From: Clusia tigrina
Lineage: Eukaryota; Arthropoda; Insecta; Diptera; Clusiidae
Length of the DNA: 64,000 nt
Reading direction: 5' to 3'
NCBI GenBank assembly: GCA_920105625.2
Contig: OV050030.1
Span: forward strand, 28,514,516 to 28,578,515
The notes below the pieces were generated by a model that was not told where the DNA came from, did not search any database, and worked only from the letters and a program-made list of their open reading frames with translations. Positions 1 through 11,229 of this stretch are shown here, piece after piece (within the stretch, counting starts at the first letter, position 1; every line of letters starts with the position of its first letter). Position numbers and translations under genes: made by a program.

Positions 1-155
1 CAAATTCCTTAACTTGATCTTTCCAAAATACATAAGTTCATGTCTGATATGAACCTGACCGAAGATCTATAGATGATATTATTTTCTCAACGTTTCAGCA
101 ATAGATACAAATTCATAGATCTTATTCTTTATTTTATGTGGCTTACTCCAAAGAA

Positions 156-601
156 TTAATTTAAAAGTACATTAGAAATGCATCTGGAAATTAAATATGC
201 TGTGTCACATTTATCAGAGCCTTTTAGCCGCTTGCATTCGTCCATCGCTTTTGTGATTTTGTCTATGAATATGGACAGAATAGATTGTTGAAAATTCCAC
301 GGATTGAATTTCCCATTCTTTTCGATGGAGTTATATTTTTGTAAAACACATTTGGCAGCGCATTTCAAATTATTGGGTATATCACCGCCTTGATCTTTCC
401 TGGATTGTATTTCGTTATAATTGGCCAAAGTGAGATGATTCTGCTTCAGGCATTTCTCCAAATATATATTCCGCTATAAAATGATAAGTTGAGGAATTCC
501 ATAAGTTGTATTCAATGCTCAGTTTCAGTAAAGTGACTTACATATGCACTGGTATACGAGTACGTTAAAACAATCAGGAGCCACACGAGAGCAGTCTTCA
601 T
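156..601 (-). CDS. Odorant-binding protein (PBP/GOBP family), copy 1
   Basis: Two exons: exon 1 at 601-542 (20 codons) and exon 2 at 473-156 (105 codons plus TAA), separated by a 68-bp intron with a GTAAGT donor and a TAG acceptor, phase 0. The product is 125 aa. Exon 1 is almost exactly a signal peptide (MKTALVWLLIVLTYSYTSAY). The mature part has six cysteines spaced C-X29-C-X3-C-X37-C-X8-C-X8-C, the classic OBP pattern, and ends with the family-typical KCDTAYLISRC segment. OBPs are small secreted helical carriers held by three disulfides that bind odorants, pheromones or other hydrophobic ligands. The C-terminal block resembles the Drosophila Obp56 group, but I do not assign orthology. An AATAAA signal lies 23 nt past the stop (128-133). 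The length is normal and no defect is visible. The upstream paralogue is copy 2. Confidence 0.92.
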
Positions 602-663
602 AATAAGCAGAATTTTACTTTTCTCTTCTTTTTGAGAAACCGCACTGACTGAAAAAAATTACA

Positions 664-820
664 TTTATATACTGATAGTTAGACTGAGTTTCATCTACAT
701 TTATGGCACTTAAATTACCCGTTTCCAATTTGATTAGTTCTGCATAACTGCTGACAATTCATTAAGTCAGTACATATTCAAGTTCTATTAATCAGGCATT
801 GAGGGTGGTTCCCATAGAAC
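664..820 (-). promoter_or_regulatory. Promoter and conserved upstream block of OBP copy 1
   Basis: On the minus strand a CATAAATG box (705-698) lies 32 nt upstream of a TCAGT initiator (675-671). A second TATATAAA (671-664) lies 21-25 nt before overlapping TCAGT motifs at 652-644. Bases 691-782 match 3992-4083 upstream of OBP copy 2 at about 85% by eye, at the same distance from the ATG (about -90 to -181). Weaker similarity continues to about 820. The TATA/initiator reading is inference; the shared block is seen directly. Confidence 0.65.
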
Positions 821-1339
821 ATTCTTAGTTATAAAATATTTTATTTTAATTGTATACATTTTTAATTATTAATTTTTACTTGAAGCAGTGTGGAGCACTA
901 TTCATTTTTCTCCGATTTCCTTGACGCTTCGGAAAAACATTTATTATCAAGAAATCGTAATATACAGAATTTCATTCCAGCTTTACCCGTTCCATAAAAC
1001 TTTATGTATTCCCCGATAAGACGAGATTTGGATATTCCATATTACAGCAGTGGCCGAATGTAGAGTGATTATTTTTTATACTAAATTCGTATATGGACAT
1101 ATATAGAATTTATTTAAAGCTTCGTGATTTATAAACATGTGGCGGGAGTAGGGCACAAATATGTTGGAGCACACCGAAATCAAATTATTGAAATGAGAAT
1201 CTATTGTTTGTGATTAAAGACATCAGATTCATAATACTCGTATTCAAACTTCAACAATTTCGGCTTTTTTTTTTGGAAAGGGGTCGTTGGACAGGCAATA
1301 CTTTAGTTATACAGTTTCGAAATCGAAAAAGCGTTTGAA

Positions 1340-3058
1340 AGTAAAGAAATAGCTCTCTGTACAACGGTTGACATTACGGGGCTTTTGATAATGCTACTTT
1401 CGGAGGAAGGGAGGCGTCCTATCGCCATTCCTATGGTTACTGACGAGCTCTTACAACCTCTCAATGACCTCGGATACGAAGTTCAGGGCTTTGCGTATGA
1501 TTTGGTAATTATGGTCGAAGGCAATTTTGTTCCTCTACCATAACAGATCGCATGCAACTACCTCTTGACATCACGCAAAACAAAAACCGACAAACGTGGT
1601 AACCTTCACCAGAAAAAGGAAACTAAATCAGGGGACCTTAAGTTTAGGGACCAAGAACTTAACAATATCCAATGAAATGAAATATCTGGGAGAAATCCTA
1701 GACAAAACTCTAACTTGGAAAAACAATTTATCATACATAACTAGTAAGGCCTTAAGAGCAACCTACGTCTACCTCAGGCTGTACGGTAAAACATGGGGAC
1801 TACGACCAAAAATGATGGCGTCGTCATATAAAGCAATAATAGTACCAATGATCATATATGCTTCTTTGGTGTGGTGGCCAAAAGTAAATCAAACAAAGAC
1901 TCAGATGACCCTTAACAAGATTCACCGTATAGCCTGTTTGAGTGTGACGAGAGCAATGAGAACGTGCCCCACACAAGCTTCAGGAATGATTATTGGACTC
2001 ACACCTCTACACCTTGTGGTTAAGAGGATGGCAGTCAGTGCGGCCCTAAGGCTACGTTATCTAGCCCATCCTAAATAAGGCAACGTAACGGGGCACGCAA
2101 AGATTCTGGACACTGTGTGGAATTCTCCATGCCTCAAGGTCTTTGCCAAGACGGAAAGAAAATTAGACTTCTCCAAGCACTTCAAAGTGGTCATAAGTGA
2201 CCGCTCAGTGTGGAGAAACAATGAAATAATCATAAAACAGGACTCACAATTGTGGTATACAGCTGGGTCCAAAATGGAAGATGGCAGTGCTGGAGCGGGA
2301 ATTGTAGGGCCAAATTTCCAAAAAACAATTGCAATGGGAAAAACAGCTTCCATTTTTCAGGCGGAGAATTATGTACTAGAGAATGTCTACGCAGGGGTAC
2401 ACGCAGCACCAAAATATGCATTCTCTCAGATAGCCACGCAGCTCTGAAATCATTAATCAACTTCTCTTTGCAATCACAGCTGGTCTGGGAATGCTCTAAA
2501 CTCCTCAATACCCTAGCAGCGAGAAACTCTGCTGCGCTAATGTGGGTACTGGGACATGAGGGACATGAAGGAAACGAAATGGCGGACTCTTTGACAAAAA
2601 GGGGTGCAGGCACTGTCTTCATAGGTCCAGAAACCTTCTGTGGGGTAAACAACAGCTTCATAAAAAACTTGTTGTGCGAACAGGAAAAATGGGGTCTGCT
2701 GAACTACTGGAGAGCCCAAAAAGGCATGCGGCAGTCGGAGACTACTCATTGATTCTGAGTCACTGTAGACTCAATTACCATCTGAAAAAAATAGGCGTGG
2801 TAGAATACGATTCCTGCCGACTGTGTCAAGAGGAGCAGGAAACAGCAGAACACATTCTATAGACCAGCGTTGGCAAGACGCAGACATAACTACCTAGGCA
2901 GTGGGTTCTTATCGGGTATCTTATCAAATCACCTAGTTAAAATTAAGCCCACAGCAGTTACGAGATTTATAAATAGTCTAGGATTGTTTTAGTTGGGTAC
3001 GAGGTTGCACAATAGATCTCTTAGGTCGGGGTATTCTTTTAGCCTGTTTAATAATAAT
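1340..3058 (+). mobile_element. Degenerate RNase H-bearing LINE (I/LOA/R1-like) between the OBP genes
   Basis: A 5'-truncated non-LTR retrotransposon. Readable pieces in order are: RT motif A (GAFDNATF, about 1380-1403), the GGVLSPFLW block (1410-1436), the catalytic box now FAYDLVI (1490-1510, where YADDLVI is expected), the RT thumb and connection in an open stretch at 1596-2078, then an RNase H domain split over three frames at 2115-2862. The RNase H pieces include GSKMEDGSAGAGIVG, SDSHAALKSL and GHEGHEGNEMADSL. A C-terminal CRLCQEEQETAEHIL zinc-finger-like segment follows at about 2812-2862. It ends near a short TAA-rich run at about 3050. Frameshifts, stops and loss of one RT catalytic aspartate show it is dead. 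It lies in the opposite orientation to both flanking OBP genes. Confidence 0.85.
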
Positions 3059-3454
3059 ATACAATTTTACAGGCGATGTCAGATGATGATACCATATTGC
3101 TGGAGTAGTATCTATATCACTTTCGTCTAATTTCGGCAGAAAATGATTGTTTATCATAACATGATAATGCGTTGCTGCCCTTAACCACATTTTAGTCCCG
3201 AAATTCTATCCAATAAAACTCCTTTTCTTACTAGTTTATCAACATGAAGAGATTTTTTTCCCAAATTGCTGACAATTTCCGGTGCCGTACAAAATGTATT
3301 ATATTATCAGCCTCATATCTAATCTCTGATTAAGTTGCTGTTAATAAACATAAGTCATAAAAATATATTATCACAATTGTTCAACCATTTTATTCCATAT
3401 TTATTCCAAAGCTTCGGTCAGGCACCAGTTTTGTGTTTTCTGAAGATAAGAATA

Positions 3455-3901
3455 TTATAGAGCAAGTTTCTGAGAAAGGCACTCGGCAATCAAATATGCT
3501 GTGTCACAATCATCCTCGCCTTTAAGTAGACTGCAGTTGATCGTCGCTATTCTGAGTTTTACCTGGAAGGTGGCAAGAGCAGCTTCTTGGAAGCTTTCTG
3601 CATCAAATTTCCCTTTACTGTCGAAGCCTTTGTACTTCTCCAAAATGCATTCTGAAGTGCATTTAAAATTGTCGGGTACATCTCCTCCCTGCCCTTTTCT
3701 GGATTCTATTTTATTGAACTTTCCCAAAGTGAGGCCATTCTGCTTCAAGCAAAGGTCCAAGTATACTTTGCGCTACAAAAGGAAAAGTTGATAAATATTT
3801 TAAATTAAGTTCAACGCCTTCACTCGGTTTAGGGATCTTACGAAAGCGTTGGAATACGAGTACGTTAACACCATTAAGAGGCACACCAGTATAGTCTTCA
3901 T
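3455..3901 (-). CDS. Odorant-binding protein (PBP/GOBP family), copy 2
   Basis: The exon layout is identical to copy 1. Exon 1 is 3901-3842 (20 codons, signal peptide MKTILVCLLMVLTYSYSNAF). A 69-bp intron follows with a GTAAGA donor and a TAG acceptor. Exon 2 is 3772-3455 (105 codons plus stop). The product is 125 aa. Mature cysteine spacing matches copy 1 exactly (X29, X3, X37, X8, X8), and the C-terminal DCDTAYLIAEC is conserved. I count about 52 of 105 mature residues identical to copy 1. The most similar parts are the N-terminal helix (CLKQN, LTL, SRK, QGGD) and the C-terminal LKG...CDTAYLI. Two AATAAA signals lie 50-66 nt after the stop (3400-3405 and 3389-3394). This is a tandem duplicate that has diverged considerably, so ligand specificity may differ. 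It appears intact. Confidence 0.92.
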
Positions 3902-3948
3902 GTTGAGGTTTTCCTTCCCTCTAGACTCAATCGCTTTGCCGGACTTTT

Positions 3949-4122
3949 ATTAAAAGAATTTCTTGAGAGTATTTTCCAGTGTTCATATCACTCATCTACA
4001 TTTATGGAACTTAATTTACCCGTATCTAATTCAATTAGTTCTACATAACTGCTCACAACTGATTACGGCAGCACATATTCAAGACATCAATCAGGCATTT
4101 GTAGAGTGGCTCCGAAGAGAAC
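3949..4122 (-). promoter_or_regulatory. Promoter and conserved upstream block of OBP copy 2
   Basis: This is the partner of the block upstream of copy 1: 3992-4083 aligns without gaps to 691-782. The conserved part includes the CATAAATG box (4006-3999, minus strand). The bases between the block and the ATG (3902-3991) have diverged. A weak initiator-like CACTGG lies about 26 nt downstream of the box, and an AT-rich TAATAAAAG lies at about 3957-3949. Confidence 0.6.
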
Positions 4123-4144
4123 TGGTTATATATTTATGCTATGT

Positions 4145-4370
4145 TATATATAAATAATATTAATGAAAAATATAATAATAAATTACTAACAATTTAATTC
4201 TAATGAAATTAAACATTATATATAAAAAATTAATCACAATTAGTTAAGCTTAAATAATAATAAATATATAAATAATTAATCATAAATGATGAGACATAAA
4301 CTATAATAATATATAATAAAATAATTAACCATAAATAAATTATTGTTTTATATAAAAAATTGTGACGAAA
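4145..4370. other. Extremely AT-rich spacer upstream of OBP copy 2
   Basis: Nearly pure A/T with scattered TAATAA and TATATAA runs. No reading frame or repeat unit is seen. It separates the OBP promoter block from the transposon-derived region. Confidence 0.7.
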
Positions 4371-4439
4371 TCGCCTTTTCAGTGTTCATAAAACAGCATG
4401 AATTAACATTGGAATTTAAATATTTTACAGAACATTCAG

Positions 4440-4740
4440 TCTGTATCGGTCTCCCTATTACTGTGGGTCATTGGTGATATTCTCTCCATTTATCATAATC
4501 TGAGGTAAGAGCGATGATGCTATCTCTAGGAAGCCGCTCATTGAGCTGATTGTAATGCACTGTCCTACTTGATTCAAGGAATGATGTAGCGCACCAAATA
4601 GTATTCTGATGGATATATTGATATCATTTCAATTGCTTGAGGTTTCTCTTCATTTCCAAGGTGCCCACTTTACTTCCTTAAACTCCCTCTTTTTGGCAGA
4701 ATTGAAGCAAATCTGGGAACAAATTATACTCTCTAAACAT
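4440..4740 (-). pseudogene. Unclassified broken coding relic
   Basis: On the minus strand one frame reads like protein, interrupted by stops: a piece containing MFREYNLFPDLLQFCQKEGV (from 4740), a second containing GSKVGTLEMKRNLKQL, and a third ending in RLPRDSIIALTSDYDKWREY before a stop near 4470. The last piece resembles the charged, tryptophan-bearing C-terminus of some transposon polyproteins, but I cannot name the family. It adjoins the 3' end of the Jockey-like element and may be an independent relic. Confidence 0.35.
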
Positions 4741-4824
4741 GTCTAATACAATACCGATGTTGGAAGCAACTTACCACTATTTGCAAGGATTGTGCCGGGG
4801 TCAATCTATTCATGATGATTCTTT

Positions 4825-7800
4825 TTTCCAATTATTATTTATTGAATCTTTCGAAAGAACTAACAATAAGTTTTGAAATCTTACAAGCTAATATTAAACT
4901 CTAATGTTCTTCTGCCAATGCTAAGAACAAATATTTGAAAAAAGATATTAATTTATAATTAATGAATTCATTGTTAGATTTATATATTAGCTAAGATCTA
5001 TAAAATATATTTCTTTCTTAGGCGTTTGGATCCTGAATGCAGCAGCAAATTTCGGGCTTGCTAGTTTGGGTGGTTTTCCAATTTCAAAGGTAAACTTTCT
5101 TTAGTCTGCCTATTTCTTCTTGTACACTTGGAATTCGGAGGTCATTGTGGATATTTGTAATTTTTCAAAGTATCCTCCATTGCATTTTCTGTACTTTTTC
5201 TACGTTGGTAGGTGTTGCACTACTCCTTAGGTGCAAATCGGTTTAATTATTGCTTTATACAGTAACACTTTGAATTCCAATTTGAGCTTCGAATTCTTAT
5301 TTAGCAATCAGAATAGTGACTGCAGTCTTAGTTTTATGTGTTTAACTTTTGTCTCTATTATGTTTGCTCAAGGTTAATCGCTGATCTAGCTGAATCCCAA
5401 GATATTTCACGCAGGTGTCTTGGGGAATGGTATGATTATTTATATTTATAGCTGGGCAGGTTTCCCTTCTTAGTGTGAAGGTTATTTGAACGCATTTGGT
5501 TTCATTAAGTTTCATTTGCCATTTGCTTAACCAATTAATTACTATGTCGATGTATGTTTCTAAACTTCTCGTTGCTGTTATTGGATTAGTGTGAGCGCTT
5601 AAGATTGCCCTGTCATCAGCAAATGTTGAGGTTGTTGTCTTTGAATCGGTGGACATTTCAGATGTATATAGCACGTAAAGAATTGGACCGAGGACACTTC
5701 CTTTTGGTCCTCCAGAACATGTACTGTAGCTAGCCGAGATGTAAGTATTATACTTCCCTGTAAATTTCCTATCTGTTAGATAACTTTGTATCCGTTTGTG
5801 TATATTTGGCGGCAAAAGCATTTTAATTTTGAAAATTAGACCGTCGTGCCAGACCTTATTGAATGCTTCTGCTGTATCAAGAAAACCGCAGTGCAGTATT
5901 GCTTCTTTTCGAAAGATTTTTTAATGACAAAAACTATTCGGTGCACTTGTTCCGTTGATGTGATATTATTTTTCTTTTTTCCAATGTAGGTAGAATTTCT
6001 TTTAGTAGCAGTTTTTCAAATAATTTTGATATAGTTGGTAGAAGGCTTATAGGTCTATAAGACTCTACTTTGGTGATGTCCTTGCCTGGCTTAGCAATCA
6101 TACTGATCTGTGACAATTTCCATATTGCTGGATGGAGTGACCACTGCGTAAAATTGCTTTGTGGATATGCATTAGGTGTACTACCGCTATTTTTAGTGGT
6201 TGAATAATCATCTTCGGGGTAATTTGGTCATGGATCGGCACTTTGTTGGAATTTATGTCATGCTTTATAGTATATACAGTTTTCTCAAGCTTAAGAACAA
6301 TCGGTAACCCTGAGGCTTTTTACTTAACTTTGGCAATTGAAGCCTTAGTGCTTTGTCATATGTGAATACTTTTGTCAGGTGATTTGCAAATGCTGTCTTT
6401 TTTCCGTATCGCTCCTTGCCCATTTGTTGCCAGGTAGTCGAAGGGGCGGTTTTGACTGTATTGGCCTTTTAAGATGCTTAGTAGCTTTCCAAAGTGAGTA
6501 GTCTGTGTTTTCATTTTGTGCAAGATTCTCCCAGAAATTTTCTTATGCATTTTCACTACGTTCTTTTAGGACAAATCTGAGTTTCTTAGTAGATTTTGCT
6601 AAGAGTTGCTTGTATGTTGGAGATCTGTGTTCTTGCCGCGTCTGAGTTTCCTTTTGTCATTAATAAGTTCGTTATTGTTAGTCATTACCGAAGTTATTTG
6701 TCCTAGTATTTTTTTACGTCAGGTTAACGGACACAGTAAGTAAGTTTGCAAAGTTTTTTGTCGCCGCCTCTATATCTTCGTCATTTCTTAAAGGTGTCCT
6801 CACATTTATGTAGGAGCTTATGTACTTACGATAGTTTAACCAGTTGATGTTCTTTTTGCTGTGACTTTCCAATATGGAGGTGCATTTTTTTTGGGTTCAA
6901 ATCTATTGTAATTATTGTTGGAGAGTTATCAGACGATAGATCATATGAAGATACTGCCGTGAGTTGGTTTCGCTTTAGATGTTTGGATAAGCCGAAGTCG
7001 ATTATATCTGGTATTTTTTGTCGATAAGAAGGCCAATATGTTGGTTCACCGGAAGATATCACGTCCAATTCCACAACAGACTGGAGTTTCCTGCCTCTCA
7101 GCGTGATCAGCTTAGATCCCCAGTGTCTATGTTTCTCGTTGAAATCGTCTGCTGCTAAGAATTGAAAAAGTCTTTGTAATTTTGATCCGTAATAGTGAAT
7201 TTTGGTGGGCAATATGACGGCAATTAGATGTGCAGATAGATGTGCTTTGTAGACAGTCTTCACTAACATCCTCTAGAACGTGGTGTTTAATCCTGCTCTT
7301 AATAAGAATTCCAGTTCCCCCACAAGCTGTTCCTTTCGGATTTTTAGCCGTTAATTTTGAAACAGTTCTTTTGAGTCAGATGCATCTCGGAGAACAGCAT
7401 TATGTCTATCTGATTTCTATTGAGGAAGCTTTCGATTTCCAATTTGTGTTGGCGTAGGCCGTTTTCATTCCAGTGGGAAAGTTTGATGGTATTCATGGTT
7501 TCGACAGGATTAATTTCTCATAATTTCTTGCATTATGTTTTGCATTCCAGACATAAACTAATCCATATTATTGAGTGTTTGGAGGGTTCCTCGAGGCTAT
7601 TTTTCAATGGTTCCTTTTGATTTGGGTTTCTGGGCTGCCTTTACTTTATCTGCCTATGTTTTGTGATGTTCTAACGTGTTAAAGTGTGTAACGATTGGGT
7701 GTTCATTCGGGGAACTGAATTTAATTTGGGGTATAAGTTTTTGTTTCATTGCGGTAAAATCCGGACAACCCCTATAATTCGCAGTATGACTTTTTGACTT

Positions 7801-8313
7801 TAGTATTATCTTTACTCTTGCTACAGGTGGAAGATGCGCATGGAAATTACGCAAACGCTTGGTAGTGTGCAGTAACTTTTTGTGTGCCCATATTTTCGGC
7901 AGTTAAAGCACTGTATGGTCCACTTCGCTTGTGAGGTTCCTCGACCGTGATCTTTCTGCGCAATAGATACCGAAGATTGCATATCCGATGAGTGTCACCT
8001 TTCTTTAATTTGTGGTTTTCAGGCTCTAGTTCGACTCTGAACAGTGGTTGTGGTATTTTGTTTTAATTTTTTATGTTTTTTTTACTGATTTAGCACGAAA
8101 GCCAATTTGTTTAAGACCGCCTTTGATTTCAATAGGATGAACATTGCTTTCGATGCCTTTGATGATCACTATAATTATATTGCTGCTTTTAATCTGGTAT
8201 GTGTAGTAGCTACTTTCATTGCCATCTAGTTCCTTAATCAATTCTCTATAGTTTGACTCATTATAAATCTGTATTTTGATTTCATATATATTGCCTTTTA
8301 TGAAGGGAACCAC
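4825..8313 (-). mobile_element. Jockey-family LINE, nearly full length, inactivated
   Basis: Read 5' to 3' on the minus strand. ORF1 (Gag) pieces run from 8313: IEIKGGLKQIGFRAKSVK, then FRVELEPENHKLKKGD, then KITVEEPHK. A CCHC zinc knuckle (C-X2-C-X4-H-X4-C) is at 7910-7869, and a further HTANYRGCPDF at about 7800-7740. ORF2 begins near 7498. It has an apurinic-type endonuclease (LSHWNENGLRQHKLEIESFL, IDIMLFSEMHLT, DDFNEKHRHWGSKLITLRGR), then RT with IAKPGKDITKVESYRPISLL (about 6100), GSVLGPILYVLY and an intact FADD catalytic box (5623-5612). The C-terminal region runs to about 5020. The 3' UTR ends in AATAAATAATAATTGG followed by an A run near 4825. Many stops and frameshifts mean it cannot encode its proteins. 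The 5' end is uncertain and could extend into 8314-8510. Confidence 0.88.
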
Positions 8314-8513
8314 TCATGGTGATTTGTAAAACTATACTCAATGGAAATGTTACTTCGAAATGTAAATTCAAAAACATAAATTAACGTATTGCGCTTAGGT
8401 CTCAAATGCTTTGGAGCCCGTTTGAACAATTTTCCAGTAAGCAAAGTATTCCAAATAATTAGCATTCTAAAATAGAAAAATCTGTCAACTATTTGCAAAT
8501 GACATTCCATGCC

Positions 8514-11000
8514 GTGAGATTTAAAATTTTCGACATGTCTTGAAATAAATACATCCGAAAAAATATATATTCAGTAAAGAAACTGTCATGGCTTGCAACA
8601 CCCGAAAATATATGTAGTTTTAAATAATATAGTGACGCAGCCGATTTCTAAACATTCAATTAAAAAAAGTCCCCAAACTCCGTGAATACTTCTATTATAC
8701 ACGACTCACTGATACCTCACTATTGCGGTGGGTGAAATATTCAGCAATTATTTTGACTCCACCATTACACCTACGGCATTCTAACAAGCCAAATCGCATC
8801 AAAAATAAATGTTTGTCCTGATAATTTCCATTTTAATTGAAATTGTAAAAATTATATTTAAACACACTTGAGCCTGTGTGTTTGTACAGTTGAATGGGAA
8901 AATTGTTGTTTTGTTTTCGAAAATTCAATTAAAATAAATCTTATAATTCTACAGCATAGCATTTAATACCAAAAGCCATGGGCAAATACTCGTAATGCTA
9001 TAAAAATATGAATATTGCTTTGGCAACACTATGCGGCATATGCACGAGTGCAGTATCCAATTCACAAACTAACAACATTCATTTTAATGCGATTAATTTG
9101 GCAAATTTTACAATTTTCATACACAAAACAATAAACACGCTCGCATTTACATTTACATGTACACACTGACACTTCCCCACACACACACTCAAAGCCACAC
9201 GCACACATCCGCACTTTCATTTGCATTTCCAATTCCGTTTACAAAGCGAAACAGGACTTTAACTACAACAATTGCAATTGGTGTATGCAATTATTTGCGA
9301 TCGCATTGGTAAATATAATTGTTGGCTGCAACCATCCGTGTAGGAAATTTCCTAAGTTATGCAAATTTTATTTAAGTGAAGGTATCACTCTCTATTTCAG
9401 TGGACTTTCTCTCTCTCTATTTCTGTGTCTCCACCGAATATGTAGACTTGATTAGAGCACTAAACTCCGAAGACTGGTCAAATCGATCAATTTCCGATTG
9501 GGATCATGCACATCTAAACACACAGCTCCAGGTTAGGTCTGTGCGTTTCGAATGCATTCGAAATAAAAGGATTTTTAGCAGCCCATTTAACACGTTTCCC
9601 AAAGCACACCAATTAAAGGAATAATTTTAATGGAACATTTTCCAAGACACAAATGTTTGCGAGTACCACAAAAGGATGCAGCATTAGTGCGTAGTACCAA
9701 AGTGTTCAATTGCTAACAAATTAATATTTTAGCACTTCAAGAGGCTCAAATGAGCCTACAATTTCACAAATTCGAATGTGGCAAAAAGGGTCGCAGCTGA
9801 ATAGTATTGTATAAGTTCTGTTGCTGTATACCATACTTCGGACAGATTCTTATTTACTGTAATCTATTTGTAGACCGACCGATATGAGGGATATGTTAAC
9901 TACGGCAAGCAATCAAATTAGTTACTGGAGCTGTCGTCAGGGGACTACTGAAGCACCTGGAATCTTCCGAAACTGGAGTCTTGTTCGTTTTATCTGGACT
10001 ACCCTTTGTCGCAGAGTATTGTGGGAGTGGCTGTCAGTATTGATTGATTGTCGTTTAGCAATTGAATTTCACTATAGTACGATCACTGGATTGTCAAATA
10101 AATCAAACAACTTATTTTTTACAATTTATCTGCGATTAGAGTACTTGCATTTACTATCAACTCAGTCTAGCAATAGTTAACAGCATTTATCACAACACTT
10201 TAACCAGTTCCACATCAATTAACCTGCTATCGCTTCTGATTCCAAGACTCAATTGCGCATACGCGTCATAAGGCATCCCTATTTAACTGCTCTCGAGTTA
10301 ATTTCAACACATTCGAGAACTAAAGATATAGCATCATTTATAACTACATATTTATGACTGACTATTTATAACATGTTATTTATGATCTTTTAGTGACTTT
10401 TCATCATTAATCATGAATCATTTTCTAATAGCATTTTAACGTTATGCTTGTTTAATTATGAATTACAAAAATACTATTCCATCACAGTATTAACCCCAAT
10501 TGTTTTAAATATTTCCCCAGCAACTGCGAAATATCAGTCTTGTAGAATACATTTTTGGAAAATGGCAGTGGCATTTGAAGGAGTTTCGTCAGAACAATAC
10601 TTACTATAATTGTTTAGGAAAGCAATGAATGGTAATTGTTCGATGATTTTGAGGTGAGGATTGAACCAGAAGTATCTTGGAAGGATTGAATAACTTATCT
10701 TAGTGACTTCTTATGGAGTTATCTCCACTTTTTGGAATATGTTTAGAGTGTGTTTTTTGGTGGTTTCCTAGTTTGCACAATTTTTAAGTCTTAGATGGAT
10801 TCTCTAAGTTAATGAAGACTGGCTATGAACTATTGTGCCACAAGGCCCACTTTGAGTAATAATTTTCTAAAGATGCTAACCAGCTTCAGTTTCATAGTCA
10901 GCATAGAAAAATTTTCCAAATGCCTTTTGCCCCCAACTGTCAGTTGTTCATCTACTTAATTGTTCCCTTGTAGCTCTCATATTTTCAAGACCAGCATTTC
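8514..11000. other. Non-coding stretch, no supported gene
   Basis: AT-rich sequence with an imperfect CA-rich run at about 9160-9215. ORFs here are short and show no domain or composition suggesting coding, including the one at 9884-10180. No RNA gene was recognised. Confidence 0.5.
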
Positions 11001-11007
11001 TTTATCT

Positions 11008-11211
11008 TTAATTGTTGTAAGGATTGAGTACTTGAAGAGTGCGTCCTTCGTTACCGCAGCACACTGAATATTTCAAATTCTTAGCCCTCAACTTTTTTGA
11101 AATTTCTATATCCATTTTTTTTTTTAATTCACTTTTGCTGCAACTGCTTAACTCTTCTACACTAACCCACAACGGCAGGAGCAGCGGCAGGATCAGGAGC
11201 ACAAAAGTCAT
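11008..11211 (-). CDS. Possible small secreted peptide or first exon
   Basis: From the ATG at 11211 the frame encodes 67 aa. It starts with a convincing signal-peptide-like segment (MTFVLLILPLLLPLWVSVEE). A basic/acidic stretch follows (SELKKKMDIEISKKLRAK), then a short tail with a vicinal cysteine pair (YSVCCGNEG). One more cysteine lies near the mature N-terminus, giving three in all. The start context (TCAATG) is only moderate. A possible GGTAAC splice donor lies right after the CysCysGly codons, so this could be the first coding exon of a longer gene on the minus strand. No family is recognised. The hydrophobic leader could also be chance in a CTG-rich stretch. Confidence 0.35.
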   Translation of the reverse strand: MTFVLLILPLLLPLWVSVEELSSCSKSELKKKMDIEISKKLRAKNLKYSVCCGNEGRTLQVLNPYNN

Positions 11212-11229
11212 TGACGCCAATGTTGTAAA

